NCBI GenBank assembly: GCA_015680685.1
Contig: MNCI01017662.1
Coordinates: 166,818 to 230,817, forward strand
DNA length: 64,000 bases
Origin: Gnetum montanum
Lineage: Eukaryota > Streptophyta > Gnetopsida > Gnetales > Gnetaceae
Direction of reading: 5' to 3'
Shown in pieces: positions 1 through 11,409 of this stretch (position 1 is its first letter; every line of letters starts with the position of its first letter). The notes under the pieces are model-generated. The model was not told where the DNA came from. It worked only from the letters and a program-made list of their open reading frames with translations, and searched no databases. The position numbers and the translations under genes were made by a program.

Positions 1-1439
1 GCCATAGCCTTGTAAACAAACTGTAGCCTTCCTTAAGTCTCTAACAATGAAAACCTTGTTTGAAACTCATGAATCATGGCCATGTGAATCTCCTTTGACA
101 TGCTCTGCCAACTAAGTTCACTAAACATAACACATCTCATTTAGTGAGAAAAAGAAAGTTCAATCTTTGTGAAATAAAATTATTAATGTTGGATTTACTG
201 CTTCTTCATGGAAAGCAAGCATGACATGAAAAATATTTTCTACCAATCTTGAATAGTTGAAATCAGAAAGAGATTCGATGAAAAAATGTGGGGAAATTTG
301 GATCTATATTGTAATCAGGGAGAGATTCCATCAGAAAAATATAGGGAAATTTGTTAACATCATGAAAACTGTAGAAAATAATGACTACCATTAAAACAAA
401 ATAATTATCTTTTTGAACTAGTAATTTGTTTCATCAACTGACGAGCTCCATGTTTAAGCTATGTTGGAGACATTATTATACCTACACCTTTTTGGGTTAC
501 AAGGACTTTATGAAGTGGACTGCCATGAATTAACTGTTAAAATGTAAGGACTTTTACTTGTTTAACTAATTTCAAAACTCACAACTTTGAAATGTACTAA
601 ATGTGCTTGCCATTTACATCATTTAATCCTACTGTAGATCATGAAATAATTTTAAATGTTAAGCAGAAGAATTAGATTTTCCTTTTCTACCCCTTGATAA
701 TTCTATTTGCATTTGTTATTGACCATAGTCTACATCCATGTACCATTAGGTCACCTATAGCACCTTGCATACTACAAGGAGCAAGATTTTGCGTAAATAC
801 ATACTGTGCTACTATACTAATCAAGATGGATTTTTAGATTCTTAGTTAGCTAACGTGTTAATGTGTTTCTTGGTCATCATGGAAGGTTCATGTTGTCTTC
901 CTACATATTTAGTTCCAAACGTGTTTGCAACTTTCTCTTTTAAGCATTTTTGTGTTATAGATTTGTTAAATCTATTTGTAGGACTTTCATATAATCATTA
1001 ACATTGGTAATTATTTGGCAATTTTATTCCATTCATGGATAATCCTTTTTAGTTAGATTATACCATTTGTTACTTGTTCATAAACTTTTTTAGGTCTATG
1101 TTGTTTAATGATTCTCTTACAAACATTTTGGTGGTTTTGTGATTCAGTTGGTTGTATGGAGATGTTGTTGGTTTTGGAGGTACAAAATAAGGCAGTTACC
1201 ATACACTTTGGAATGATGCATGTTACTTGACACAAAACAACCTTAGGGTTCCTTATAAGGTTATATTATTATGTGTTTGAGAGAAAATTCCAACANTCCT
1301 TATAAGGTTATATTATTATGTGTTTGAGAGAAAATTCCAACAATGACAACAGAATTTGACTTTGAAATGATGATTAGAAAACGTAAATAAGAACATTATG
1401 TAAACACTATATTATTTAAAATATGAGGTGTCCTTTATG
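1..1439. other. AT-rich intergenic DNA, no gene seen
   Basis: I see no protein similarity, RNA gene or clear repeat boundary here, apart from the assembly junction at 1296. Open frames are short, lack recognisable motifs and look like chance. The right edge is where similarity to an Athila-type LTR starts. Confidence 0.6.
1250..1342. repeat. 46-bp direct duplication around a single N
   Basis: The 46 bases at 1250-1295 are repeated exactly at 1297-1342, separated by one N at 1296. Three further single Ns in the window have the same structure. The likely explanation is a scaffold join in which overlapping contig ends were not collapsed, so one copy is probably artificial. Confidence 0.85.
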
Positions 1440-2081
1440 CTGTAATTAAATATGACATGAATTTAATTACTAATTTAACCTAACTAGCTAATTAATGTCT
1501 AACTAAACTTAACATAAGCATTTGGTCCCACTTTCCATACACATCCTGAACACGTATAATGCTGCTAGATTACCAAAGGTTAAGCGTTACTGGCATTACC
1601 AAGCATCATGCACATGGTTGAAGCAGTCATACTTATGTGCTTAATTAATTGCTATTTAACCTAGTTAGTTTAATTCCTTAATTAGCTTAATTACTTAAAA
1701 AAATTAAATAAAATTGCTAAAAACATTAAATGCATGAAGAAAATATTTAATCTAGCCAAAGTGCTACAAGGTTTATTAGAAAGCTCATATTTATTGCCAC
1801 ATACATTGTTGTGCTTAGGTACAATAGTGCTCAAACAAAGATCTTTATACTTAATGACTCCATCTACAGGCACTTGGGAAAATATTCTAACTCTAGGGAG
1901 GTTGTAAGATCTCTACTACACTATAATCAATATGACTCCCAAACCATGTGCCCAAGTGTTATATTTATAGGTTGACACACATCCTGCGATATTAGATACT
2001 CGACATCACTTATGGGTCCCCGATATTGGGTATCTAATATTAGGACTCTGATATTGGAGCTAGATAAAATACACTTCATCA
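1440..2081 (-). mobile_element. Partial Athila-type LTR (L1), minus strand
   Basis: The end at 2081 reads CATCA and is followed by TACCCCCAT, the reverse complement of a GTGGGGGTA-type polypurine tract, so this is a 3' LTR of a minus-strand element. A TATA box (reverse strand, 1961-1970) lies beside GATATT/CGATATT motifs at about 1986-2060. The part around 1495-1690 aligns by eye with the R/U5 region of the other LTRs in the window. The end that should begin TGATGAGTGG is missing, so the LTR is truncated near 1440. Confidence 0.7.
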
Positions 2082-2733
2082 TACCCCCATGGCTAAATGA
2101 AAACTCATCCTCAAATGAACAAAAGAAGGAACAAGTTCCTTATTGACTTAGGAAGGTATGGGATTATTAACTAACATGTAAATTGACTTAGACGAAATAG
2201 ACAAATTCTAAATGCCCAATTGTATGGATTTATAGTCTTTCACAAAATTTTATTTTTATGACAATAGAATTAAACACCTTGGCCAAAATTGACATCCAAC
2301 TCCTCTGGTAGCTAAAGAATAAGGGAGAAGATTTAATGATCATGAAGGGGCCTTGTTGCAGGGTGTTGTTTCTTATTCCTTAGTGAAGATAGTCTCACTT
2401 CTAGTCCACAATTCCCACTATAATCACAAAAAAATGATGGATTAGTGTGCAATGTGTAACTTATAGCTTTTAGGTACCTTATTTTGTTGCCAGTTACACT
2501 TGGCTAGGTTGTGATTATGATGAATTTATTCTTTCAATAGCATTAGCAGAAAGACTAAAAAATGGGGTGAAATAGATAAGTGGTCCATTATTAAATTTAA
2601 AAAGCCTAAATACAATGAAATTCTTGAAGAGGGTTGAAGAATTTATGACAATAAAAAAGAAGATTTCACTAAAAACATTGTTAAGATGCGCACAATTAGA
2701 TGTCATCGATGGGGCATGCAAAAGGATTTGATT

Positions 2734-3540
2734 ATGAGTGATGAGTGGCAAGGTACCCCTATACTCAACCATACGAATACGAGCATCTCACGTGCAATTT
2801 GGTCGAACTCCAAGGACTAAGTGCTTACGTGCCCTAATGGAACACTTAAGGTTAATCAATCGTTATCTTTCCAAACTTACTTGTATTATCATGGTTGTAT
2901 GGTTAAGTAAGCTTGAGGTATATGATTTTTATGTCTTTTATCTTTTTAATGCCTAGGCTAAGAGAGAAGGGTGAAGAGAACTAATTGACTAACTTTCGCT
3001 AACTATTCACTAACTAAGTTCTAATCGTTCTAGCATCAGTATCCATTCCCACTTGCCGTACACACCCTGAACCAGTGCAACGCTACTGGGATTACCAAAC
3101 GCTACTTGTTACTAGGTTACCAAGCATTACACATGTGCTCAAAGCAGTCATACTAAATGCACTTAACTAGGAGAGTTAAGGGTTGAGAGAGATTCATTAT
3201 CTAAGAAAGCATTTAAACATTTAACAATAATTAAATCCTATTTAGCTTAGTCCATATGCTGCAAGGTTTATCAAAAAGTTCATCTTTATTTCCATACACA
3301 AATGTGTGATCAGGTACAATTTTCTTGAATAAAGATCCGTTCACTTTGAGACTCCTACTACGGGAACATGGAAATTATTCTAACTCTGGAATGGTAAAAC
3401 TACTATATTTTGGCTAAGGTTCTAGATCTAGATGGAGAAACAAGGAAAGCCCACCTCTTATTTATAGAACTTGTGGTGGGACGCAATCTCGCATACGCGA
3501 TATCGCAGGGTCAAACACGATATCATAGCTCATCAATGAG
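2734..3540 (-). mobile_element. Solo LTR (L2), Athila-type, with 5-bp target duplication
   Basis: The 797-bp LTR at 2739-3535 runs from TGATGAGTGG to CTCATCA. It is flanked on both sides by ATGAG (2734-2738 and 3536-3540), a perfect 5-bp target-site duplication. No primer-binding or polypurine sequence touches it, so it is a solo LTR left by LTR-LTR recombination. On the minus strand it has a TATA box (3459-3466) with GCGATATCGC and CGATATCA motifs at 3484-3527. It lies inside the older 3' region of the element bearing L1. Confidence 0.88.
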
Positions 3541-3734
3541 AATGCCCAAGGATAAAGAACTTGATTAATTTAACCAAAAGGTATGCAAGTGGATCCTCCC
3601 CAAAGCAGGCACATGCCCTTTGTTGCCCTTGCATATCTCAAATCAAGGAGTCCCCAAGCCCATAGCCACCCCTAGCATCCTCCAATGTCATCGATCATAG
3701 GCATAGTGCTAACTCCTTGTGTGGGTTGTTTTGG

Positions 3735-3985
3735 CCCTTCTAAGGGCCACACAAACCTTTTTATGTGCCATGCTAGCCCAACAGTGGTCATGTAGACCTT
3801 ATTTTTGATTGCACATGCCCTGGAAAGGTTCGTGCAAGCACTACAATGGGTTGTGTAGGCTCCAAAAAGGGCCACACGAGCCCTATAATGGGCTACATAG
3901 GCCCTATAGAGGGCCATGCAAGCCCTAAAGAGGACTATGCAAGCCTTGGGAAGGGCTACATGAGCCTTGAAAAAGGAGCAATGCA
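3735..3985. repeat. 21-bp minisatellite, about 11-12 degenerate units
   Basis: Units follow the pattern GGGCYACATGAGCCCTATAA, clearest at 3864-3985, with earlier units more diverged. The 21-bp period equals seven codons, so a minus-strand open frame of 81 aa (3672-3917) shows a 7-residue periodicity (for example YRAYVAH, YRARVAL). I see no sign that the peptide is functional. The array sits in the 3' non-coding region of the surrounding retroelement. Confidence 0.75.
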
Positions 3986-4150
3986 GGCTTCGATTGTGTA
4001 GCTAAGACTAGCCACCTAGTATAGCCACCACCAATGCATATCACTATTGTCATTATTCCTCCTACCCACAACTACTATCACGCTACCTCACCACCTTCCC
4101 TACCTCACTTGCCACTACCCTCATGCACATTTTCTACCTTGTCATTGTCC

Positions 4151-4937
4151 TTGCCTCTACTTGGTGATGGAAAAATTTTCTATCAATAGACAAAAAATTT
4201 GAAAGTTCCATCAACTAACGGAAAATTCAAATTTTTATCTGTTAGAACATTAGTTTAAATTTGAAATGTAGGAAATACATTTCAAAAATAAAATTTAGTG
4301 CATTGATACCATGTCAAATAAAAATTTTGTAATTAAGCATGCTTTTTCTAGAGTAGTACTAGGATGGATGACCTCTTGAGAAGTCTCATTTGTCACACCA
4401 AATCTCTTAAAAATCTAGAAGCCATAACTTTTGATTCTAGAAGCCTTTTTTGATGAATGAAGAGTTGTTTCTTATAGATTTCAAGCTTCCAAACTCAATG
4501 GTCAAGTTAGATCCATCCCCAAGGAATCCCAAAAATTATTTTTTTAACCCCTTTCTTAACATAATGCTATAACACCCTTAAAAGTTTAATTTTAATAAAA
4601 ACTCATGCATATGATGCCCATTTTCAACATATGAATAGTAATTTCCAACATTTTTCACCCATTCAAACAATTATGAGGTTAGATTTATCATTTGAATACT
4701 AAATAATTCAATGATATCATAAATTATTCTTTATGAACTTTTTTGGGAACCTTAAGATCACTATGGCATGTCATTAGTTGCATTGTCGGAGTTAGTGTTC
4801 TTAAGGAGGGTAGAAAGGTTCTAAAGAATTAAATAATGTATTAAATTAGTTAATCAGTTGATGAAAAATAATAATCTTTAACGATCAAAAAGATGTATAT
4901 CAATTCATCCTACAACCAAATCATGTGATAGAACAAC
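4151..4937. other. AT-rich DNA, no gene seen
   Basis: No domain, repeat unit or RNA gene is recognisable. A short stretch near 4160-4260 has self-similar words (AAAATTT, GTTCCATCAACTAACGG) but no clear unit. Confidence 0.5.
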
Positions 4938-6092
4938 ATGGAAACTCAAAATATTATTTCAACAAGATGTATGATACCCATGAATAGAAATGATCCAAAA
5001 GAGAATCCAAGAATGGGAATGAAAGTTGCAACATATAACATGCTTTCAAGAATCCTAGTGAGTGAGAAACAACATCTGTTATGTCCACCATGGGCCTTGG
5101 ACTCACATGATTATCGATATCCATGTATTTTATCAGAGTTATAAGATTTGGATGCTGATGATTTATGCCTACAAGAAATATTTTCATGGAAATTTCTATA
5201 CCAATTTCAACCAAACATGGAAAAGATGGGTTACAAAGATATCTATAAGAAAAAAGGTTCTTATTGAAATTCTTCTGAGCCATATAGATTAGCTTATTAC
5301 AGAAATCATAACATGGATGGTTGCATGAACTTTTATAAAGAAGCTAAGTTTGAATTAGTACAAAGATTCAAATGGAGTTTAGGAAATATGATTTTTGCAA
5401 TTTTAGAAGTTCAAGTGATGGAAAGAAAAGAACAGTCAGGATTTTGGAAAAATCACATAGCCTTGGCAATAATACTAAAAATCTAGTTATCAAGAAGATG
5501 TGTATGTATGATCAACACACATTTCATTACCAAACCAACACGTTCAAATGTTAGACTATGTTAATGAGCATACTTAATTAAGAAAATAGAATAAAGTTTG
5601 AAGAATAATTTATTCGTAAGTTATACTAATCTAGTGCCAATTGTTCTTTGTGGAGACTTCAATGAAAAAGTTAAAAGTAGTGTCTATTAATTCTTAAAAT
5701 ATGGATATGTAAAGGAATCATTGAAAGATGAACTTGATTTGAAGAAGATCTTTCCATCAATTCAATATATAATTCCATTGGCCAATGCATATTTTGCTTA
5801 TTTTGAATCTTCAAGAAATAAATTAGATTCCAAAATTAAGGGACAGATGATGTTGATGAATAGTGCTCATCATGAACCGCAATTCATCAATTACTCTACT
5901 ATGACTAATGAGGATGGATCAACAACATTCTTGATTGACACCTTGGATTATATTTGGTATAATATTCAGTTCTTCCAAGTTACCAAGTCACTAGAGTTAA
6001 TGTTTTAAGAAAAAGTTGAGAAGAGTCAAGATCAAGCTTTGCCATCTCATACAAGACCATCTGATCATATACCACTTATAGCAAAATTATAA
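4938..6092 (+). pseudogene. CCR4-type (EEP family) deadenylase retropseudogene
   Basis: Fragments in successive plus frames read in order like a plant CCR4-homolog nuclease of the endonuclease/exonuclease/phosphatase superfamily, the poly(A)-shortening subunit type. Visible landmarks are VATYNMLS with CPPWAL and YRYP (about 5020-5120), DADDLCLQEI (about 5155), MGYKDIYKKK, NMDGCMNFYKEAKFELV (about 5310), MINTHF (about 5508), PIVLCGDFN (about 5638), DTLDYIWY (about 5938) and PSDHIPLIAKL ending at TAA 6090-6092. Catalytic N, E, H, GDFN and SDH positions are still readable. There are several frameshifts and stops, and around 30 residues seem lost near 5550. The motifs are contiguous with no introns, which points to a processed copy. 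It resembles the CCR4-4/HESPERIN-like group most, but this subfamily call is inference. Confidence 0.82.
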
Positions 6093-6490
6093 TTACTTTC
6101 ATCAATTCATAAGGGTGATCAAGATTAAGAAGTATCTCTCTCTTACTTTTATTAATAAGTCTTATTATTTTATTTATATTTTAATTAGATAAGTAAAATA
6201 TCTAAGCTAATGGAACTTGGAAATAAAGGACTTGCCCTGCCTTAATTTGGATAACCAGATTTGGATTGCACTTTCTATGACCCTAGTTAGAATTGATGAT
6301 TGGTGGTTGGTAGATCTTTAATTCACCTCTTGTCATTATTTTAGGAAATGAGATAAGTATTAAGAAAGTAATATTTAACTTTCCATATATTTTTTCACAT
6401 ATATCTTGTTTGCAAAATAAGCAAGAAACAACTTCGAGTTCAAAATAGAAATTAAATTATTGAAGCATGGGAGTGTAACCTTGAAAAAAC
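6093..6490. other. Intergenic AT-rich DNA
   Basis: No gene seen. The part after the pseudogene stop has no obvious poly(A) tract. The right end meets the conserved chimeric block that starts near 6491. Confidence 0.5.
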
Positions 6491-7094
6491 ATAGTGAACT
6501 TGGACTCATTCAAGGATGAAAAAAATCTGAGGGTAGATTGTCATGTCCTCATTCCCAAATGATGCTACCACATAATGAAGATGGTGTCTCTTCATAACAA
6601 GTGATTATTGTTATCATAACAAGACCCCAAAAGGGAAGTTGTAATTGAGACCTAATAATGTGCATTGTAATAATGGATGTGTCTCATGAGGTAACCTTTG
6701 GGGGTTTAATCTAAGGAATTTATACCTAGGCTTAGAGGTTGTGCTAGCATGGAGTGGTAGAACTAGTACAGGCAAGTCACAAGAGCAAGGTGAAGTGGGA
6801 TAGGAAGTGGACTGGCCATTCCTTTTGGCTGATTATAAGCCTAACTTTGGTGGTAGTGCTAGATGGCCTCTAAGTGGATAGATGCTAAAGGAAGAAAACC
6901 CCAAGGAACACTCTCAAATCATGATCCAAATACTATATTCTATATCAATGAAGCATTCCTTTCTTTCTCTTTCCATACTTTTTCTATTATTTCTTTTATG
7001 CATAATGTCAAATGTTACATATATTTAATGTTTGGTATATTCTCTTCTTATGCATAATGTGTAATATAACATATATTTGATGTTTGGCATGACA
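6491..7094 (+). mobile_element. Gypsy 3' end with LTR (copy A of the chimeric block)
   Basis: A short internal end with CATTCAAGGATGAA and a purine-rich AATCTGAGGGTAGA precedes the LTR at 6539-7094 (556 bp). The LTR begins TGTCATG and ends CATGACA, a perfect 7-bp terminal inverted repeat, as expected of a plus-strand 3' LTR. Its counterpart is at 19895-20446. No primer-binding site follows it. Instead a minus-strand RT fragment begins within about 20 bp, so LTR and pol lie in opposite orientations. The same junction occurs in copy B. Confidence 0.75.
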
Positions 7095-7109
7095 TCTAAG
7101 AATGAGATG

Positions 7110-7538
7110 TCACATCTTCCGTTTTGAAAAGATGGTGATATCATCCAAATAAACCACAATGAACTCACCTATTAAACCTTTAAAGGCTAAATCCATTACT
7201 CTTTGAAATGTAGCTCCAACATTTGACAATCCAAATGGCATTCTTTGGTAAGTGCAATTTTCCCACTTGGTGATAAATGTTGTTTTATATCTATCACCTT
7301 TATCTACCAAAATTTGATTATAGCCTGAAAACCCATCTAGGATTGTTTCGACAACTTTCTTTTTTCCATTCAATGTTACGTTTTCCATCATCAAAGGTTC
7401 ACTATATATGTATATTTGATTTGGCTCCCCTTTCCATGGTAGCCACATATGAGAATAATCCATTGATATGTAACCTAAGAAATTCTTACTCCAACTTCTA
7501 CTTAACAAAATACTATATAAATCTTGTATATCTACCAC
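7110..7538 (-). pseudogene. Protease-tail/RT fusion fragment, Tat-like, copy A
   Basis: This 142-aa open frame starts in the protease C-terminal extension, with LLSRSWSKNFLGYIS and HMWLPWKGEPNQI, as in plant Tat-lineage polyproteins. It then jumps into RT motifs: DGFSGYNQILVDKGD, RMPFGLSNVGATFQRVMD and the catalytic VVYLDDITIFSK. Compared with copy B, 1,202 bp (20695-21896) are missing at the join 7342/7343. The deletion removes the RNase H domain and the first RT blocks but keeps the frame open. RT stops right after YLDD, so thumb, second RNase H and integrase are absent. It cannot encode a working polymerase. Confidence 0.85.
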
Positions 7539-8460
7539 TTGAATAGTTACTCTACATTTTATACAAGGTTTAGAAGTGATTTCTAATAGAACATTGGTAG
7601 TTGACCCACAATCTTCACTCTAATTTTGTCCACTTGAAAAATCTTCTTATTGGATTACTCGAGAGTCAAACAAATTTTTTTATATATGGACAATGACATA
7701 ATAGCGGAGGTAGCTTTGAAAATGGCCAAACAATTGTAAAGATATTTATCCTTTAATTTTATTGTCAAAAGAAAATGAGGAGCTTTTTTGTCAAGAGTAC
7801 AATCATAGGTAGCTTTTGTCATCTTATTAATTTTAGATACATCGCTTAATTCTAACTCTCCAATTCTTTTCTTTTCTTTTTATATTTAGTGAACTCTAAA
7901 GCCTTTCTTTGCTAATTCTCTATCTGTAACAATTGATATATACTAATATTAATCTTGACATGTTTAAGATCTTCAATTAAATTGTATAGTTCATCTCCAT
8001 AAAAGCCTACTTTCTTCATCCATTTATTAAAAGATTAATTTTAAGTACCTTGCTCTATTTGATCTTCTTTACTTTTATTTTTCTCTCTTCTACTTCAAAA
8101 ACCTTTCTATTAGCAGATGGATTAGAAATGACGTTTGGAGGCTTGGAAGTAGTTAATATTTCTTTCAATCGTAGATTATATCCATTTTCTTCATTGTTAT
8201 TACACTCTTCATTTGTTGATAAGGAAGAGATATCACTATATGCATTGTCAAAAGATTTTCTCTCATAATGAACACTAGATAGCTCATTATTTGATTCAAT
8301 ATCAAGGAAGCTAACATAGCAAGATCATTTTCATCATCATCTTTTACTAACTTAGCATCTTAATGCTTATATTTTCTATTTTTCTTTTCTTTTTTTATTT
8401 TAGCTTTCACCAAAGCTTTTTCTAGTTTCACTATTTTGTTGGATAAGTCTTTCATTAATT
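7539..8460 (-). pseudogene. Protease region and upstream linker, Tat-like, copy A
   Basis: Read on the minus strand, the stretch near 7620-7860 contains ATYDCTLDKKAPHF followed by KATSAIMSLSIYKK, matching the protease of copy B (GATSTIMPLSIYKKLGL). The catalytic aspartate expected before the GATS-like loop is not visible, so the protease is dead as read. The stretch up to 8460 is a charged, low-complexity linker with several breaks and no recognised domain. It aligns with 22400-23000 of copy B. Confidence 0.65.
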
Positions 8461-8579
8461 TTCCTTTTTTCAGATTCTTTACTTTCTAACTCCTACTCTA
8501 TCTTAATACAAGATGGTCCTAGTAATGCGTTATGTTGAGCAAAATCTTGCATAGAAATCATCATTTTTTCTTCTCTTTT

Positions 8580-9180
8580 TCTAAGTTGTGATAATCTCTT
8601 CATTATTCAAGTTCAATTGTTTTTCTAATTGTATAGCTTCACTAGAGTAGTCATTCAATGTTAGCAAGTTTGAAATTCTCCTTAACCAGATTGAAATATT
8701 AGATTTCATAGCCTTAAAATAAGTATCTCTAAGAATTTCCTCTAATGGTCTATATTTTCTTTGAAAAATCCCACAAATTCATTGAAACTTAATAGTGAAA
8801 TCTCTGAGTGACTCTTTGACTTCTTACTTAGCTTGGACTAGCCCATAGTACAATTATTGTTGATCTAATTTATTGCCAAAGTAGGCTAAGAAAAGACTTT
8901 TCATTTCATCCCAATTTCTGATACTATTTCTTTGCAAGTTTAAATACCAAATCTAAGCCATATCCTTTAAATTTGCTACAAACAACCTACAGGCTTGATC
9001 TTGGTGTTGAATTTTTGCATGGGCTAAAGCTAACTCAAATAAGTAAATGTATTCTTTAGCCAAGTAAGGTTTTCCAGGAATAAAAGGTTTTGGAAAATAT
9101 TTGTGAACTACCTTAGGAATATCATTGTAATTTTAAAATCCTAATGGTGTAACTCCTTGATAAGGATTTGTCATCCTATT
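8580..9180 (-). pseudogene. Retrotransposon gag fragment, copy A
   Basis: On the minus strand the frame starts near 9173 with MTNPYQGVTPLGF and continues with HKYFPKPFIPGKPYL, WDEMKSLFLAYFGNK and EVKESLRDFTIKFQ, the W-x-L-F and charged helices typical of the retrotransposon gag (capsid) domain. In-frame stops replace residues at several places (for example after TPLGF and after QAK). Copy B has the same frame at 23010-23610. It lies 5' of the protease on the same strand, as expected of gag. No zinc knuckle is visible. Confidence 0.75.
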
Positions 9181-10299
9181 ATAATTCCTTTTGATCATTG
9201 AACTCTTAAACTTCTTTTGTCTTCTCTTATAGTCTATATAATCCCTATAGTACATTACTTGTAATAAATAAAATTTCACAAAAATGTTTAAGCACAATTC
9301 TATCACTCTACTCCTAATTTCCCCTAGAGAGAAAATTCCATAAGAAAATTAGAAATAAAGCGAGATTTAGTGAGTTTTAGAAAGAGAAATAAAAAGAAAG
9401 CATATTTGTGTGGGATCTCAAACATTTAAGTAAGATAAATCAACATGAGAAAACACTTCATAATAAAGCTATTCCAATTTAATCTATTACAAATCATCTA
9501 AACCCTTTAAGCTCAACAAAAAATTTCATAGAAGACACTTTTATTTACTACTAAAACACTTTGTAAACCACAAAGTACAAGCTTCAATTTGGCTAGTTAA
9601 ATATTGGTCAAGAACTCCAAACAATAGAACTTTCACAAAAGTTTGATAATTTTAAGATTGCAATATTAAGACAACAAACATTATAAATAAAGAAGCTATT
9701 TTAGTCATCTCAAAGTATCAAAAATTTTCTACATTTCCTAAACTCAAACAGGCAATTTCTATAAAACATTACCATTAAATTGCTCAAGATGCTTTTTAAA
9801 TACAACACAAGCTCTTATATGGCAAACCTTAATAAAAGTCTAATATTATGCAAAAATAGAGCTATAAAGGAAACCTAGAAAAATCCCAAAATTGAATGCC
9901 AGGCACTATACTATCTAAACCATTAGCTAAGTAAATAAAAAAAATAGGAAGAAATGAACTCATAGGATTAAAACATAGTAGTTGAATTGATGCTTTTAGC
10001 AAGCCATGCTTTACAAGAAATCTCCAACAATTCTTCAAAGTTGTTTCTCGCCAAAACCCCCCCTTAACTCTACCTTTCAAGCCCTTTTTATTATGGCTTG
10101 GGTAGTTACAATCATCATAAAACATTAAGGTAAGCTAAAAATATCTAGCGAATTAATTCATAACCTCCATGAGAAGTTGTAACTTTTATAGGAAGTTATA
10201 ATAAATTTATGTCATAATTTGACAAGTGTCATGTCAAACGCAAATATCAAAGAGATTTAGTTATGCTTCCATACAAACTCCATGGGAAATTTAACTTAC
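9181..10299. other. Conserved leader-like DNA of copy A, no coding seen
   Basis: This sequence is shared almost base for base with about 23620-24720. I find no LTR ends, primer-binding site or domain. A short minus-strand open frame at 9862-10125 has no recognisable motif. Confidence 0.5.
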
Positions 10300-10960
10300 A
10301 AGACAAGGGTATATAAATCTCCCATTTCTAAATGGTAACCTTTCTACTTATGCATGTACTACTATTATTCAAACTTTATGCCCATAATAATAATATATAT
10401 AGTCTTATGTTCTAACCTGAACTTTAATTTTAAAGATAAAACGTGATTATCTCCAGCCTTTAGAAATGCAAGAACAAGGGTTCATTGTTTGCCACATGGT
10501 GTAGGCATGAGGGTTTGTAGCTTGTCGTTTTACACTCCTCTCATTCTCAAAGCAGACAATGTTGTACCTTCTCACATTGGTGCTACTCCTGCCTCCAACA
10601 TCTTCAAATTTGTGGCCACATTCATGTACGTCATTTGTCCCCCTACCTAGAGCTTAGCATTTGGGAAATACGTACTGTTGTCATTTATTCATCATGTTTT
10701 CGATGCCATCAATGCCATCCTTCATGCACTCTTAGCATGAGTCTAAGTAGCAACATCGGTGGGACATTTGAAAGTGGAGGTGATCTTTACAAGGTGGCCA
10801 ATTCCATCACCATCATTCTCAGGTCTTCAACTGAATTTTGCTAACTTCTGGATCATGAAACATATTTTTGTTTTAATTTATTACAAAAATTTCAACCACT
10901 GTATTTTTTGTATTCTCAGTTTCTTTCTCAACTCTATTCTAGGAATGGCATATTGAGATG
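10300..10960 (+). other. Conserved unknown segment with TATA-like box, copy A
   Basis: A TATATAAAT box at about 10311 is followed after some 150 bp by a less AT-rich stretch (10457-10847) that is unusually well preserved against 24876-25257. In copy B one plus frame is open for 100 aa (24853-25155); in copy A that frame is interrupted by a TAG, and the start codon is lost. I do not recognise the peptide. It could be a captured host promoter and exon, or simply retroelement leader sequence. Confidence 0.35.
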
Positions 10961-11409
10961 AATAAGAAATATTATTTGTAGTGTTTTCCTTATTTTAATA
11001 TTTTTTCTCGATAATTTTTATGTGCCTCCTCTTTCTAGTCTAGTTTTCATTTTTTTCATTTTTTGTGCAATTGTTTTTGTTACTTTATGTCTCATTTTCA
11101 AAGTCTCTACTCACACAATGTATAACTTTACATGTATAGTCAATAGTGAATTCTCATTTCTTGACAATTCTTGATACTTTTACTTTTCCTCCATAGGATT
11201 TAATCTTAGTTATTTTAACTTCTTTCTTTTTGCAAAACGACATATTTGTGCATTTCTTTGAACATTAACAAAATTTTGGACAGCTCATAAAGTGATTTCT
11301 ACATTCATAATTTTCTAAGCATTCAACCATATTATTGTTCACATTTTCTAGAAATTCTCATCAACACTAAATCTTTAATTTACATACGAAATTGATACTT
11401 GATTTTTGT

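Larger units (their letters stand above)
2082..4150 (-). mobile_element. Athila-type 3' non-coding internal region, split by a solo LTR
   Basis: This is the sequence between pol and the 3' LTR of a minus-strand element. It starts with the polypurine tract at 2082 and carries the phrase AACTCATCCTCAAATGA, also found beside the LTRs ending at 29414 and 60908. After the interrupting LTR (2739-3535) the sequence resumes at 3541 with a GTGGATCCTCCCCAAAG segment also present near 33230 and, diverged, near 61680. No coding capacity is visible. The right limit near 4150 is uncertain. Confidence 0.6.

Noticed and set aside
6539-7094. The LTR at 6539-7094 as the 3' LTR of the adjoining minus-strand gag-pol
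   Set aside because: The purine tract and the internal stub lie on its left in plus orientation, and no matching LTR flanks the gag side. The orientation is opposite to the pol fragment.
7342-7343. The copy A join as a spliced (intron-removed) retrocopy
   Set aside because: The corresponding ends in copy B lack GT at the donor side, so an ordinary deletion is simpler.
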